From contig JABCPU010000003.1 in NCBI GenBank assembly GCA_016800925.1, positions 310,001-374,000 of the forward strand: a DNA stretch of 64,000 nucleotides, given 5' to 3'. Shown one piece after another: positions 23,220 to 35,120 of the stretch. The translations under genes were made by a program, and so were the position numbers. The stretch's first letter is position 1. Every line of letters starts with the position of its first letter. This DNA is from Suillus spraguei. Its lineage: Eukaryota > Basidiomycota > Agaricomycetes > Boletales > Suillaceae. The notes beneath the pieces were generated by a model. It saw only the letters and a list, made by a program, of their open reading frames with translations, was not told the origin of the DNA and made no database searches.

Positions 23220-25267
23220 ATGCAAATGACAGACCCATCTATACTTCTGAGCGATTTTATGGCGCTCGTACTTACTATCATACAGTCAATGCTGACTGTC
23301 CCAGAGTCATTAAGAGATACATTTCCGTACAACACGATCAAAGAGAGAAGATGGAATGAGGCGTGGGAACGTGTACTGCAAGCGCTCGCAAGCTTCGATG
23401 ATGAGCCATATTTGGATATAGTCTACTCGAGCGAGCCTCTACATAACATCAAACCAGTCAACGATGACGCTCAATGCACAAGAAAAGTAAGTCGAAGCTT
23501 TATGGTCAGTTATATACTAGTCTGATCAACGCATTGCATTAGGATGCCTCTATTACGCAAACCTGCATGCCAGAGTCGGACCACCAGGAATTCACAGCGG
23601 TCTCGAAGCCGCATGTGAATTTGAACGCTGGGGTCCAGAACCAGAATGCTAGCACATTGCCAGACGCCAGCTGCGCGTCTGCCTCACCTTCGGATGCAGA
23701 CAAGCGCCTTGCCTTTTTTTCTTCACCAGAAACCTCAACCACCTGCCAGCCACTTTCTCGCACAAATGACATGGTATGTTACACATTTTTGTCACACTGT
23801 CCCAGCTTATTGAGAACATACTTTTCAGACTGGCGGCCCGGAAGCTAAACCAATTGATTCCGTTCCTGAGCAACCTTTTGTGGACTCCCACATCGTCTGC
23901 GAAGAAGGCTCGGAGACCGCAGGTTCTCACCCTTTCGTGTGCCCCTGCTTCATCTGTGAAGAGGATAGAGATAATGTGAGTGTTCTCCCTCTCTTTCTCT
24001 ACTCATGCTAATGTCTCTCCTTCAGGATGCTCTCCTCAACCTGCGCCTGGATAGCCGCAACATCGTGCTGGACTCATTGTATCCTGACATTGCACCTCAT
24101 ATAGTTATAACTCCCCCTGTCTCTTGCCCAGACGACTTTTACACACCACACCAAAACCGGGTTGATCCTCAGTGGCCATGCTTTCTCAACGTGCCCCGTT
24201 TATCCCCTCACATGTTCTACCATCACCGTCCCCTGTCATCATCCCACGATGAATCGGCTGACTGTGATTCAAAAGAATTCTATTCACAATCCATAGACTC
24301 GTCAGACGACCTTGATATCATTCGGCCGAACACGCCCCCTCGTGTATTCAGCTACAAGAAACTTCTCGCCGCTGTAAGTCGGCTTGCGTCGCTTATGTCA
24401 CTCTGACACTCACCTTACCCTCGCTCTCCATTAGGTCGAAGCTTCTTCAATTGAAAGACTGGTCTTCCGCAAGATAGTGGACGGAATATTCCGACACCGC
24501 CTTAAAGCTGCGGTGAGTCGTCTCATTAAATCCCTCACTCGAACCAATCAACTAAATGTTTGCGTTACTCAGGCATTCGAAGCATCCATCTCGGCGTCCG
24601 CGGTTTGTGCACGATTCAACAAATCAGTGGCTGCATCGCAGTTGGAACAGCCCTTTGTGTGGACTGATCCTGCTCAGGTACGCACTTGCTGATTGTCGGG
24701 TATGAACTTCCGGGGCCGACATCGAAACTTCTTTAGCCTATCCTACTTGCCTCCAGAAAGTTCTTGGGCGTCACTGTCATAGAGTCCGACTGTCCCTTTA
24801 GGGCACCCCATATTGTTATCATTGATGCGGAGCCGCACGATCCATGGATTTCATGGAACAACAGGGTCGAGGACCAGGATTACGACTGCCTCACAGTCTA
24901 TCCCAAACAGAGTTCGACACCTCCGATCAATTCCACTTCCCTCGCCACCCCCTCCGTTCCTGGTCCACACCATCAAGTCGACCCTGATAACGACCACTCG
25001 CGGGAGTGTCATTTGATCGCCATACCTCCGTCCCTTGACGAATCCAGGTGTTTTCTCACACACGAAAAGGGGCGTACAACTTGTGCCGATCACCCGCATT
25101 CTACCCCAGACGTCAATGAGTTTACGGATTCGGAAACAATGTCTCTGGGTCTCTCTATCAGTCGGTGTGAGACGCCTACGCCGGATTCTGATGACGAAGA
25201 CGACCTGCCCCCATTCGATGATTGGTACTTGTCTGTTATCGAGCGTTCTAAAACTATTGGCACTTAA
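23220..25267 (+). CDS. Unrecognised multi-exon protein, acidic and Pro/Ser-rich
   Basis: No family recognised. Seven exons join in frame: 23220-23486, 23543-23773, 23829-23975, 24026-24373, 24435-24512, 24573-24677 and 24737-25267. Every intron has normal GT-AG ends and every one is phase 0. The N-terminus has a helical segment (SILLSDFMALVLTIIQSML) and a Trp-rich helix (KERRWNEAWERVLQALASF). Exon 3 has a Cys-rich patch (HPFVCPCFICEEDRD). Phrases of the type PHIVIxxxPxDxW recur in exons 4 and 7 (APHIVITPPVSCPDDFY and APHIVIIDAEPHDPW), suggesting an internal duplication. The C-terminus is acidic (DSDDEDDLPPFDDWYLSV). Length is about 568 residues. It is most likely a lineage-specific fungal protein. 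An alternative start is the Met two codons downstream. Confidence 0.75.
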
Positions 25268-25917
25268 TCTTAATGCGAACCGTGCTTCTTTTGTTCATTA
25301 TTATATACTGGCATATGTTGGTACCTGCCCCACACGCAGTAACGTCACATATTATACCCGCAGTACTTCTTTGTATTTTTATACTCTCATCTTCACACTC
25401 CTGCCAAACTCTTGCATGATCATTGCAACCATATTGAAATTGTCAGTCGCCTTAAAGGCAAGTATGTCCCAAAGCTACTCCCGTGACAAAACATGAGGCA
25501 CCCTCGCCGTGGTAACAATACAAGATGCTAATACATAATATTCTTGAAAAGTACGTGTGGTTGAGTGCATAAAAGAAGATTGGATTTAGTAAATGCCTGA
25601 GATGAAATAACAAGCAAATGACGATGAATGTGACATACGCTACAATTCGCAAAATGGGGGTTTAAAACCAAAAACAACTTGAAACATGGGACACCGATAA
25701 TGATACATAAACGGGGTATCATTCGCCATAGATGCCAAACAAAAGCGGGGCTTGCGGAAATATGGATTCTGTAAAGTACTTCTAAATCCTTGGGTATGAC
25801 ACAAGGGATTGAATGTGTGTGAAATGTAGGCGGCACCGGGCGTTCCTGGATCATTTCGGTGGTGAAGTTGACACCATAGATGCGATTGCTAACAGAGATG
25901 GCGATCGAAGATGTAAT
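25268..25917. other. Convergent intergenic region
   Basis: About 650 bp between two convergent 3' ends. It holds an open minus frame (25528-25854) with no motif that cannot be joined to the gene ending at 25918. It presumably carries the two 3' UTRs. Confidence 0.5.
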
Positions 25918-27833
25918 TTAGCAAGCCTTGAGTAAGGCTCGGGCACGATTGGCATGCGCTTTAGAAACCTACGCGAGGATAAGAACGAAACACATGACCA
26001 AGGAACTTATATACGCACAAGTAGATTAGCCGTCTTATAGGTTGAGCTATACATGTGATTGATACCATTTTGTTCCAAGACTCGCGAGAAGCGATTCACT
26101 AAGCCGTGTTTATCTGCGTGAGACAGAAGCACAGGTGTCAATGGGACCTTCCGGAAGACAGTAAAAAAATGACATACCAAGCCCGAATCTACGCAGATCG
26201 ATCTGCAAGCATTTGAGGGCACCACCTGATGAAAGCGTGTCCTCGTCGTCCTCGGAGTCTGAATCTGTACTCGAACTTTGTGCATCAAGGGTATCAAGTT
26301 CGCCAGCACAAATCATCATATGCCGCTCATTTGGAGGAAATAGGGCGGCAAGAAGAGAAACATCAGTCGTTAATGAGGTGCCTTCTTGCGTACGGGTGAA
26401 GCTGAAAAATGGAACCATGCCACGTATGGTCTCGTCTGCAGGCTTCTTGATGGTAACTGGAGCGTCCATACAATGGAAAGTGGGTTTACGATGTGATGCT
26501 AGCTTTGATTCAAGAGGAGATAGCGGTGCAAGTGGTGCTACGATGTGTTTTGCAGAATGCCTGAGAGGTCCCGTCTGAGAAGGGACACAAGTCGATAGAT
26601 CTGGGAAGGACCGGGAAGTAGCGGAAGACTGCAGTGAAGTGGATGACAAGTTACCGAGAGGAGAGTGAGAAAAGTAACCCTCCTCTTCGTCGTCGCTCGA
26701 AGAAGAAAATGCGTCAGATGAATCTGAATATCGTTTTCGACTTGACGACGATTGCGGAACTTGGTTGGTAGAGTGGGCGTTGCGAGACTGTGACTTTGGT
26801 GATCGTGAGGGTCGTTCCCTGACGGGAATCAACTCGGGAAACGCCACCAATTTTACGATCTTAAGTCCCCATGTGTCGACACTGTCATCAGAAAGGCCGA
26901 CACAAGCGAGATTGGGAGTCAACACGCGTACTTCCCCCGACGTTGGGGAGTGCGATTTGTGACGTGATGGAGGTTTATGATGAGTCGGACTGCTGGCTGG
27001 TGAGTCATCGGGTGACGTCGTGAGATTTATGGGGTGCAAAGGAATGGCAGCAGCAGGGATGGTATCGAGACTATTCCTTGTGCGGGTCAGAATAGCACCG
27101 GATTCTACCGTGATATCTTGGGTTACGTCAGGGATAGAGGAGTCATCGGGGGAGATTGGAGAGAGCATTGGGGAGACTACTCTGGAAGTGAGTAGTTCTG
27201 GGTCGGAAGAATAGAGATCGAATCCTGTTGACCCCAGTAAAGACATGACTTCCTGAAGTCTTGACTCTTTTACCTGATCATTACGATTTAGGATGCCTAT
27301 ATTAGTAGGTCGAACATATGACGTACAAATATGAAGTCGCTCAAGTAAGAGGACTGATACAAGATAGAAATTCCAGCTGCAGCTAACGGTGCGGACAACT
27401 CATTTACGCGGGCTCCTGAGCTGTCTGTGAATTGATAAGTGCACGCATAGGGGGCTGAGTCGAGTCACGTACCTAGTTGATCAGAATGAGAATCGATTTG
27501 GAGAACATTCCACTTTTCGTAAGATATTTCGAGGTGGTCTTGAGGTAATAGGGTAGATGGGGCACGCTTTGAACTAGAACCGGAACCGGAGCGAGAACGT
27601 TGCCTTTGCCTATCTCGTCTAGCGACAGGTTCAAAATCTGCTAGCATGTGAGATTCTGCAAAAAGACTAAGTTCGATCTCATTGCAGGTGACATTGATGA
27701 AAGTTGGGTTTGGCTGCAAGATCTGCCTTAGGACAGGATGTGATAAGTGGGGTAGACGAGAGCGAGGGATGTGTACTAGGGAGAGGGATACAGGGAGAAG
27801 GGATACAGTAACATTGGAGGATGGTTCTGCCAT
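25918..27833 (-). CDS. CASTOR1/GATSL-like ACT-domain protein
   Basis: Related to animal CASTOR1 (cytosolic arginine sensor for mTORC1), which is built of ACT domains. Five exons: 27833-27473, 27424-27327, 27273-26178, 26113-26019 and 25968-25918, totalling 566 residues. Two ACT-type segments are clear: SGARVNELSAPLAAAGISIL followed by YQSSYLSDFIFVKESRLQEV (residues about 122-165), and LDKHGLVNRFSRVLEQNGIN followed by HMYSSTYKTANLLVSKAHAN at the C-terminus, ending ALLKAC. An earlier region, FINVTCNEIELSLFAE, fits the family's first module. The two ACT parts are separated by a long Ser/Pro/acid-rich disordered stretch, far longer than in human CASTOR1 (329 residues in all). Arginine binding is inference; I cannot map the ligand residues with certainty. 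Confidence 0.88.
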
Positions 27834-28590
27834 GATGGAAGAGCAGAAGATGGAAGAGGGAAGGAAATATAACGGAAGGTGGAGTCACGCGAAGAAGTCA
27901 TGCGCTGCCAAAACAAGGTTTATCTGGTATTACTACCGGACCGATCGTACCTCCCCAGTGATGAAAACATTGCGGGTAAGTCTCCTACAATGCATTAATT
28001 TACGTGCTTTTCGTCTTATCTTTACGTCCAGATTATGGATGTAAAATACTAGCACATGCGTCGGACCCTCCTTCTTCCACAACTCCACTCGCGGAGGTCA
28101 CTTTCATTTTGATGTGTGCCGTGAATCGGGATCTAATTGAACTTACTGAACTCGGCCAATGTAGCATCTAGTGCAACGAAAAGCTTACTGGACATTTACT
28201 AGTGTGGTCATTCTTATTGTCTCCTAGCGATTCTGGCTGCGTCAAAAGGTTGAGCCGAGATCCATCATGATCTGTTTATTATAAGCCAAAATGGGTCGTC
28301 CCTAACTGTAATCACTCATCAGATACTTATAAACAGCATCCGTTTCCCCAGACTCGGGAATCGGCATTTCATTTCGGGACTAGTGCGCTACTCATCCCTC
28401 AACGAAATGAAAATAGCAAGAAGATCACACACGTCTATATGAAATTGTCGATCAACTAGCGGAATGTAAAACTACACGGAGCCAACGCTATGCTCCTCGA
28501 ATGTATGTTGAAACAACAGCAATAAAAATAAGTTAATCCCATCCTGGTACCAAATCATCCAATCATCATCCGAACCTAGTCATTTAAAAT
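27834..28590. other. Intergenic, about 0.75 kb
   Basis: 5' flank of the CASTOR1-like gene and 3' flank of the next minus-strand gene. No gene or RNA recognised. Confidence 0.5.
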
Positions 28591-29859
28591 TCACCTGGAT
28601 AGTACAGCCCGCTGCAACCGTCTGCAGTGAGGTTTTGGTGACCCCTTCGGACTTCCTTTCTTCGTGGGAGTCAGCGGATGGGGATACCGTGAACGTGTGG
28701 GAGCGTGGACGGAGAGTAGGGATCGTCGACGGAGTAGGTAACGAGGCGACGTCTGCGTAGAAACTTTACTCATCGATCCCTTCCGAGTCACACTACGCTT
28801 GCCTTCTCGCCGGGAATTTGGTATTTGTGGAATAAGAGCTGACAACTCGAAGCTATCAACTCCCTGAGATGAAACGTGACTACCGATGACAGGCGATCGC
28901 ATGGCAGTAGAAAGCAACGTGGCAGGTGGTGAAAACTCTGGGGAAAGTCCTAGCTGGGAATAAGATATTTCTTCTGGCACAAAGGCCAACAATTCTGTGT
29001 CCATTTGCGAAACGGGTATCGAGCTGGTGTCTTCGATATGCCAGGACGCGGGTCCAGCAGGCGTCATCACTAACTCCGACTCTTGTGATGCCCCTTGAGA
29101 TGGCTCTTCTGATGGCGACCCGAACAGAGGAGAAGTCAGCGGAGTTGTGGGAGATCTTCTCGGCGGCGTGCAATGGGCTTTAAGGGCGCGACGAGGCGTA
29201 CGGAACGGTAGTTGGCTTCCAAATAGAACAGGTCTGCTCAAGTCTGCGCACCCCATCACGCGCTTTGGAACAGGCGGAGCATTAAATTCAAGTGGCTCAG
29301 TGGCTTTTCGCACAAGGGACTCGGGCTTGCTGTTTGTTTGCGTGCCAGCATTGGTGGCTTCACGCCCAAATTGTGGATGTGAAGAGTGCGACGGCGCTCC
29401 ATCTTCTTCCTCCCAGTCCCCTCTGGCACGTTTCAGCGATCGTGCACTAGGTTGAGTCTGCCGCGGTACTCGCGGAATAGGCGCGATGGGTGGCAAAGTA
29501 CTTTCATACGCAAAATCTCGCACTTTAATGCCGAGAGATTGGAGCGTTTCAACGGTGGGTTGTTGAGAAGACGGTCTTAGAACTGGTGGATGCACATTGC
29601 TTGAGGTTGTGAAGTTTGGTGGCTTGAGGGATGACATAACAGGACACACTTAAGGACTGATTGCGCGCGTCATCAGACATATCTTTTCACTTACATTCGT
29701 TACTTGGGACGGAGGATCAAGCTCAGGATCATCATCATCGTCATTGATGATCGCAAAATCGAACGTCTTCATCGTCGACAGGAAATCCCCCTCCTGTTCT
29801 TCTGTTCCCACAGCTATCGATGGTTGCATGACTGCATCATTGTTGCCCGAACTAGTCAT
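28591..29859 (-). CDS. Unrecognised Ser/Thr-Pro-rich basic protein
   Basis: No family recognised. The start MTSSGNNDAVMQPSI leads to an acidic stretch (FDFAIINDDDDDPELDPP). A short intron (about 42 nt, donor GTGAAA, near 29685-29644) removes the only stop and joins in frame to CPVMSSLKPPNFTTSS; without it, translation could instead start at that downstream Met (29637). The rest has many SP/TP sites and Arg-rich patches (PFRTPRRALKAH, SPRYLLRRRSLL, LTPTKKGSPKGSPKP), the look of a cell-cycle-regulated, disordered nuclear protein, which is inference only. Length is about 405 residues. It ends AVLSR. Confidence 0.65.
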
Positions 29860-30372
29860 CCGAAAGAGTTATAAAGAAAGAGATATGAATGTTTGAATGT
29901 GGATTGAATGATCTGGATGTAATGGACAACAAAGGACCTTTGAAAGAAACTATGACACAGTAACACGTCGTGGTAGCAGTACAAGTCAGTGTTGCCCAGC
30001 GCTGGCAGCACCATGGGAAGACCAATAGATTTTAACCTCCGACATTGCGGTGCACACGTGACTAGGTGCGCGTTAAAGCCTAATTTGGGAAGTGTCGGTC
30101 AAGTGTCGGCTGACACTGTTCGGCGCAACGTCGAGTGGAAAGTAAAACCACATTCACTCTTCTTCCCACAACTATTGCGTCAGTCTCTGCAACTTTTCAG
30201 GCTGTAGCAGCACTCACGTCCCGGTAAAACCCCGGAGTAGTGGTGTTGTTGGCAGACTCTCTACCTTTCTTGACGTGCGTGGCACCGTGCGTTGCGCATT
30301 TCGTGGATCACGCTGATTTTTTACAGTTGAGAATTACCCCATACCGGTCAGCTGCTTCCAGGACTCTCAGGC
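29860..30372. other. Divergent promoter region
   Basis: About 0.5 kb between two divergent starts; no gene. It probably serves both the unrecognised minus gene and the PP2C gene. Confidence 0.5.
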
Positions 30373-32142
30373 ATGCTTCGAAGGGCTTGGAAACCACTGG
30401 CTGCCACTACCGTTCTTATTGGCACACCAAGCTACCTCTACTATACTTTCACCAAGCAGCAGACATTTGACCTTGCCGTCAAAGTTCGTGGTGCAGACGG
30501 AATGCCAATTATGGCCAACCGCTCATTTTCCCTGTTGTCACAGAACGCTGTTAAAGAGCGTCTTATAGAGAACGCGTCGTCGGACGGCTTTTCCAGACCT
30601 GGCAGCACAGTGTGGCGATACGCCACGGCGTCTGTTGCCGCCAATGACCCCATGGAAGATGCACATGCAGACGCTATAATTGCTCGTGACCCTTCTGACC
30701 CATCAGCACCAGGCGACTGGTTGTTCTTCACCGTTATGGATGGCCACGGTGGTCCTCATACATCTCGCCTTCTGTCAAAAACCCTCATCAGTGCCGTGGT
30801 CCTGGAATTATCCTCCTTGATTCACTCTCCAGGGGTCCCGAAGTCCGGACTTCTGGAAAAATTAAAGTTGATGTTTCGCACGTCTGCGCCCAAATCTCCG
30901 GAAGACTCTCAAAACCCGGAGAGAATCTCTCTTGCCATACGAAATGCTTTCACCAAGTTAGATCAGGAGCTCATAAATGCTCCCCTTTCAGTTCTGGCCG
31001 CAAACTTGGATGCTGAATCGATAAAGAAGAACATCCTTCCTGATCTTAGCAAACATCCGCTGGCATTACAGACAATGCTTCCTGCTGTATCTGGTACGGC
31101 ACAATTTTTGCCCGTCATTTTTTCAAATTATCACATGCTTCTTTATCTTCAGGCAGCTGTGCGTTGATGGCCGTCTTCGACACCACCCATAGGCATCTAT
31201 ACGTGGCCTGTTCAGGGGATAGTCGTGCTGTTGCCGGCATTTGGGAAGAAAATGAGCAGGGTCAGGGGTCATGGCGTGTCGAAGTTCTTAGCGAAGACCA
31301 GACGGGTCGCAACCCGAATGAATTGAAAAGGTTTGGTAACACAATTAATTTCCGCTGTCACTTCTTACAGTGAATTTTCAGGATTCAATCTGAACATCCT
31401 CCCGATGAAATGGGTAGTGTTATACGCGCAGGCCGCGTACTTGGAGGGCTTGAACCCAGTCGCGCATTCGGAGATGCCCGATACAAATGGCCTCGTGAGG
31501 TGCAAGACATGTACGTGATTTAGATTTGACTAAAATCAATGAGAACCATATTGTTGACTCTGGTCACCATTCAGACTAAACCGTGCTTTCCTTGTGGGCA
31601 ACGATCAACCGTTGCGCCCACCACCTTCGTCATTCAAAACTCCACCATACGTTACTGCTACTCCAGTCGTAACCCATTGTGACTTTGACTTCGGCAGTAT
31701 TGCACGGCCATCACAGTCACCTGCATCCCGTTTCGTGGTGCTGGCGACTGACGGGCTGTGGGATAAGCTTAGCTCAGAGGATGTCGTAGCCCTTGTTGGC
31801 GGGCATTTAAGGGGTCTCAAAGGAGTGGTTTCTAAAACAGCCCTTCCAGAACTCGTACCCACAACGTCAGGGACACCAACTGTGGAAGGCAAGGACAAGA
31901 AACGAAATAGCAGTAGTGGCTCCTGGTCATTTGAAGATGAGAACATCAGCTCGCATCTAATCCGGAATGCATTTGGCGGGGGCGATGCCGAGGGTTTGAA
32001 AAAGTTGATGAGCATACCTGCTCCGTTTGCCAGGAGCTATCGAGATGATACTACCGTAACTGTCATCTGGTGGGAAGACGGATGTGAAGGGAATGCCAAG
32101 ACTGTGACGTTCTCTTCTGATAATATAAAAGCAAAGCTCTAA
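30373..32142 (+). CDS. PP2C-type Ser/Thr phosphatase, mitochondrial (Ptc5-like)
   Basis: Metal-dependent protein phosphatase. In yeast the mitochondrial member Ptc5 dephosphorylates pyruvate dehydrogenase; the same role is inferred here. The N-terminus MLRRAWKPLAATTVLIGTP followed by a hydrophobic stretch looks like a mitochondrial presequence with a membrane anchor. PP2C motifs are in order: NDPMEDAHADAI (RxxMED-like), VMDGHGGP, YVACSGDSRAVAG, SEDQTGRNPNE, GGLEPSRAFGDARYKW, TPPYVTATPVVTH, VLATDGLWDKLSSEDVV and RDDTTVTVIWW. Three introns (near 31096, 31331 and 31510) join in frame. Length is about 530 residues. The metal-binding Asp residues of the DGHGG, DGLWD and RDDTT motifs are kept, so the enzyme should be active. 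Confidence 0.92.
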
Positions 32143-32232
32143 TAGAGCGAGCTCCGTGACTTTTTAGTACAGGATCGTGAACATATATGGCTTGCAGCGT
32201 ATACTCTAGAATTAATGCCAAGAACGATTGGT

Positions 32233-34534
32233 CTACATGATCATCCTTTTCTTTTTCTTACCATACTGCTGTGGAGGTCTTTGCCAGTTATCTGATCGAT
32301 GTTGGGACAATGTGTTACTTCCTGCTAACCGGCTGTAAGGATTGACTGCGCCACCACCAAATGATGATTTTCGACGACCATGTGACTGTTTGGAAGATTG
32401 GGTATGTAAGGGTACGCGGGCGTAATGTTTCCGAGGCGTCTGTTCGTCATCATCGTAATCTGGCGATTTGCGCTTCTTGTCGTTATTCTTCGATGACGCG
32501 TAGAAGCTGCTCGGCGATATGCCTGATGAAGGGGTTGTATTCGATTGTATGGAGTTAAGGGATGATGTACTGGAAATAGGAGGAGGAGAGGTAGGAGGAC
32601 CGGGGGGAGGCGGTGAGGTAGAGTTGAGCGACTCAGTGGTGCTTGAAGGCGGCTTGAGGTCAATGGGGGACGTAACTGGCGATTCATTCTCGTCGTCATC
32701 ATCGTCATTGTATTGCGAGAGGCTCGTGAGGGCAGTGCTAGGGCTGTGAACCTTGTTAACGGCCTCAATTTTCTTCTTGATACTCTCAGCCTGAGGGTCC
32801 CTGTCGTTCGTTTTAGCCCTTTTATGTACCTCCGCATCATTAGCCATCGGAGAAGGAAGGAGAGGTCCGATGAATGGTCGATCAGTTTTGACACCAAGGT
32901 CGTCACCGCCATCGTCTTCAGAGTCCACAACTTTCCTCTTCTTCATTCCAGCGACAACATTTCGGGGGGTCATCGAGGGGCGAGTAATGGCAGCCTCGAG
33001 AGATTGGCCTTTCTCCCTCATATAAAACAAGATATATGCGTTCTTCAGAGGCCCTGGAGTATTACGGTGCTGTGATACGCTGTCGTCATTCATCTCGTAC
33101 CACATGCCATTGGTACCTTTGACCGTGGCATAGTAGTGACCTGAATTCGGTCCCCCGCCTGCATGACAAATGACACCGTATAATGAGTATGCTGGGCCAA
33201 ATTGACCCTCACTCATAAACGGTTTCAACGTGATACGGTCTTCATAATGGACAAAATGCCCAATCTTCCGACCAAGGGGTGAGAAGCGCTTGAGGTGGAT
33301 AGTCAACACTGCAGGCGCATCGTGAATGGTAAACCGCTTTTCGGCAATGACCGGCTTCTTGCACCTGCAAGAGTGCTGTGTGTCAGATGTGGATATGCCT
33401 ACTTATAGGTAATGCTCACTTTTCGCACTTATATTTGTCTGACCCCCTGAGATAGTCGACGGCGACAAACTTCCGGAAAGCGTCTCTTACGCTGTTCGAG
33501 CCATATATGTCTAAGCTCATGTCCAGCATGCTATCAAATGTATCACTGTTGTGGTGGCATTCCTTGCATGTCACTCGTGACCGTAGCCGACCGCCGAATA
33601 TCTTGTGGACCCAAGTGGTCTCTGCAAGTTTTGGATCAATTTTTCTTTTCGATGCTCGTTAACGGTCACATAGGTGAGAGAGTAATAAGACACTCACTGC
33701 GGGTATCCAGCTAGACATGATTTCTGTAAAGCGTCAATGGCATAGCGAAGGAACTCATGAGAATCCTCCTGCCTGCCCTTCCGCATGTGTTTTGCGATAA
33801 CTGGAAAAGTACAATCGGACACATGTTTCAATAAGGGAAACAACACGTACCATGCAACTTCGAGACAATCTCGTACGGCGTGGAAGAATGCTTCTTCTGA
33901 TGGGAGTCAAGCATCACACGACGAAGACAACAAGACATGCAAAAGCCTCCCTTTACTCGACCTACATTACCAAGTAAGATTAACTGACGGTTATCAATAT
34001 TATCCTCACATGGGTCAGACTTTGAGTGCGCCATTAAAACGTTGAGCAGAGGATACGTGTGGAGGAGACATTGCAAAGCACTATTCAAGAAGCAAGTATT
34101 CCCCGTATTATGAAGGCCATTACCGATATTATGGCCAGGGGGCCAAGGCCATGAAAAATCCAAGACTCCAGTGAATAACGAGCCAGGTTTTGTTGATGAA
34201 GGAGATACTGGTTGCTTCGAGGGCGAGGCCAGAGGTGCAAGGGGTGCTCGGGAGTGTTCACGGACCTGTGGATATCACTGGTGAGCAGCTTTGTGATAAA
34301 GTTATTGCATATACCCACAATATTTTGTGATATCTTTGGTGTGGTATTGATAGGCTCATACTTGCCTTCCGCGACTGCGAAGGCACCAGAAGATGAGCCT
34401 TCCACGAATTCGATCGGGGGCGGAAGCAAGTTATTGAAGGCTTCGATGTCTCTGGCAGGGCGAAACTGGGAATGATCATCGGATGCAAGCTGAGGAGCAA
34501 AGGAGGAGGTGGGGTACAGTGGTGATGCCAACAT
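32233..34534 (-). CDS. Ubiquitin-specific protease, USP36/USP42-type (C19)
   Basis: Deubiquitinase of the USP36/Ubp10 group, which in other species acts in nucleolus and nucleus on histones and ribosome-assembly factors; that role is inferred here. Start [15 protein letters not shown] at 34534. The catalytic Cys box is [20 protein letters not shown]. Next come the Gln-Glu-Asp region [20 protein letters not shown], the zinc ribbon (CKECHHN then CEKCKK, split by an intron) and the His box [11 protein letters not shown]. After the domain, the tail is long, disordered and Lys-rich (ending KKKKRMIM), which fits nuclear or nucleolar location. Six exons join in frame; the junction before [18 protein letters not shown] uses an AAAAG acceptor. 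Length is about 700 residues. Confidence 0.9.
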
Positions 34535-35120
34535 ATTCCTTTTTGCAGAGTAAAAGCCACCAACACGAATCTGGACACAAAAAAAGCGTCGCACGGGAAG
34601 CCAGCGGTGACCCGCGCCGCAAAAATGAGCAAGATGGGCTAAGAGAATAAACACGATGGAAAGACGCCTGAGCGAGGGGAACCTTGAGAAATTCCTTGAG
34701 TACTCGTTAGCAGTTTGTGGGCGTTTTATTTACGTTTGTTGTCAGATTACAAGGTTATCTTTAGAAAAGTAAAAGTGCTCCATGTATTAGCTAAGGCTTT
34801 ACTGTTATTTTGGGCTTGAACAGCACAGTATATTTAAAGCCACTTGGTATCAGGGTAATAAGACATGAGTTCACTGAACAGAATGGTGGTAAAAAGTAAC
34901 AATGCTGCGGTATAGATTATGAATAAAAATTAGTCCTATGATAATCCTTGAATGAGTGAAGTAAGTATAAGTATTAGTGCAGTAAATTAAATGGTGTTGA
35001 ACAAAAGGTATGGGTTCGATACGTTGTGGTCCAAGAGAGCATAATCCAATTGATCGTCCAGGGCAGAGTTAGACGTGGCCGGCGAAGAGGACATCGATCG
35101 CATGCGAGACCCGAAACAGT
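34535..35120. other. Intergenic, about 0.6 kb
   Basis: 5' flank of the USP gene and 3' flank of the C2H2 gene. AT-rich; no gene recognised. Confidence 0.5.
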
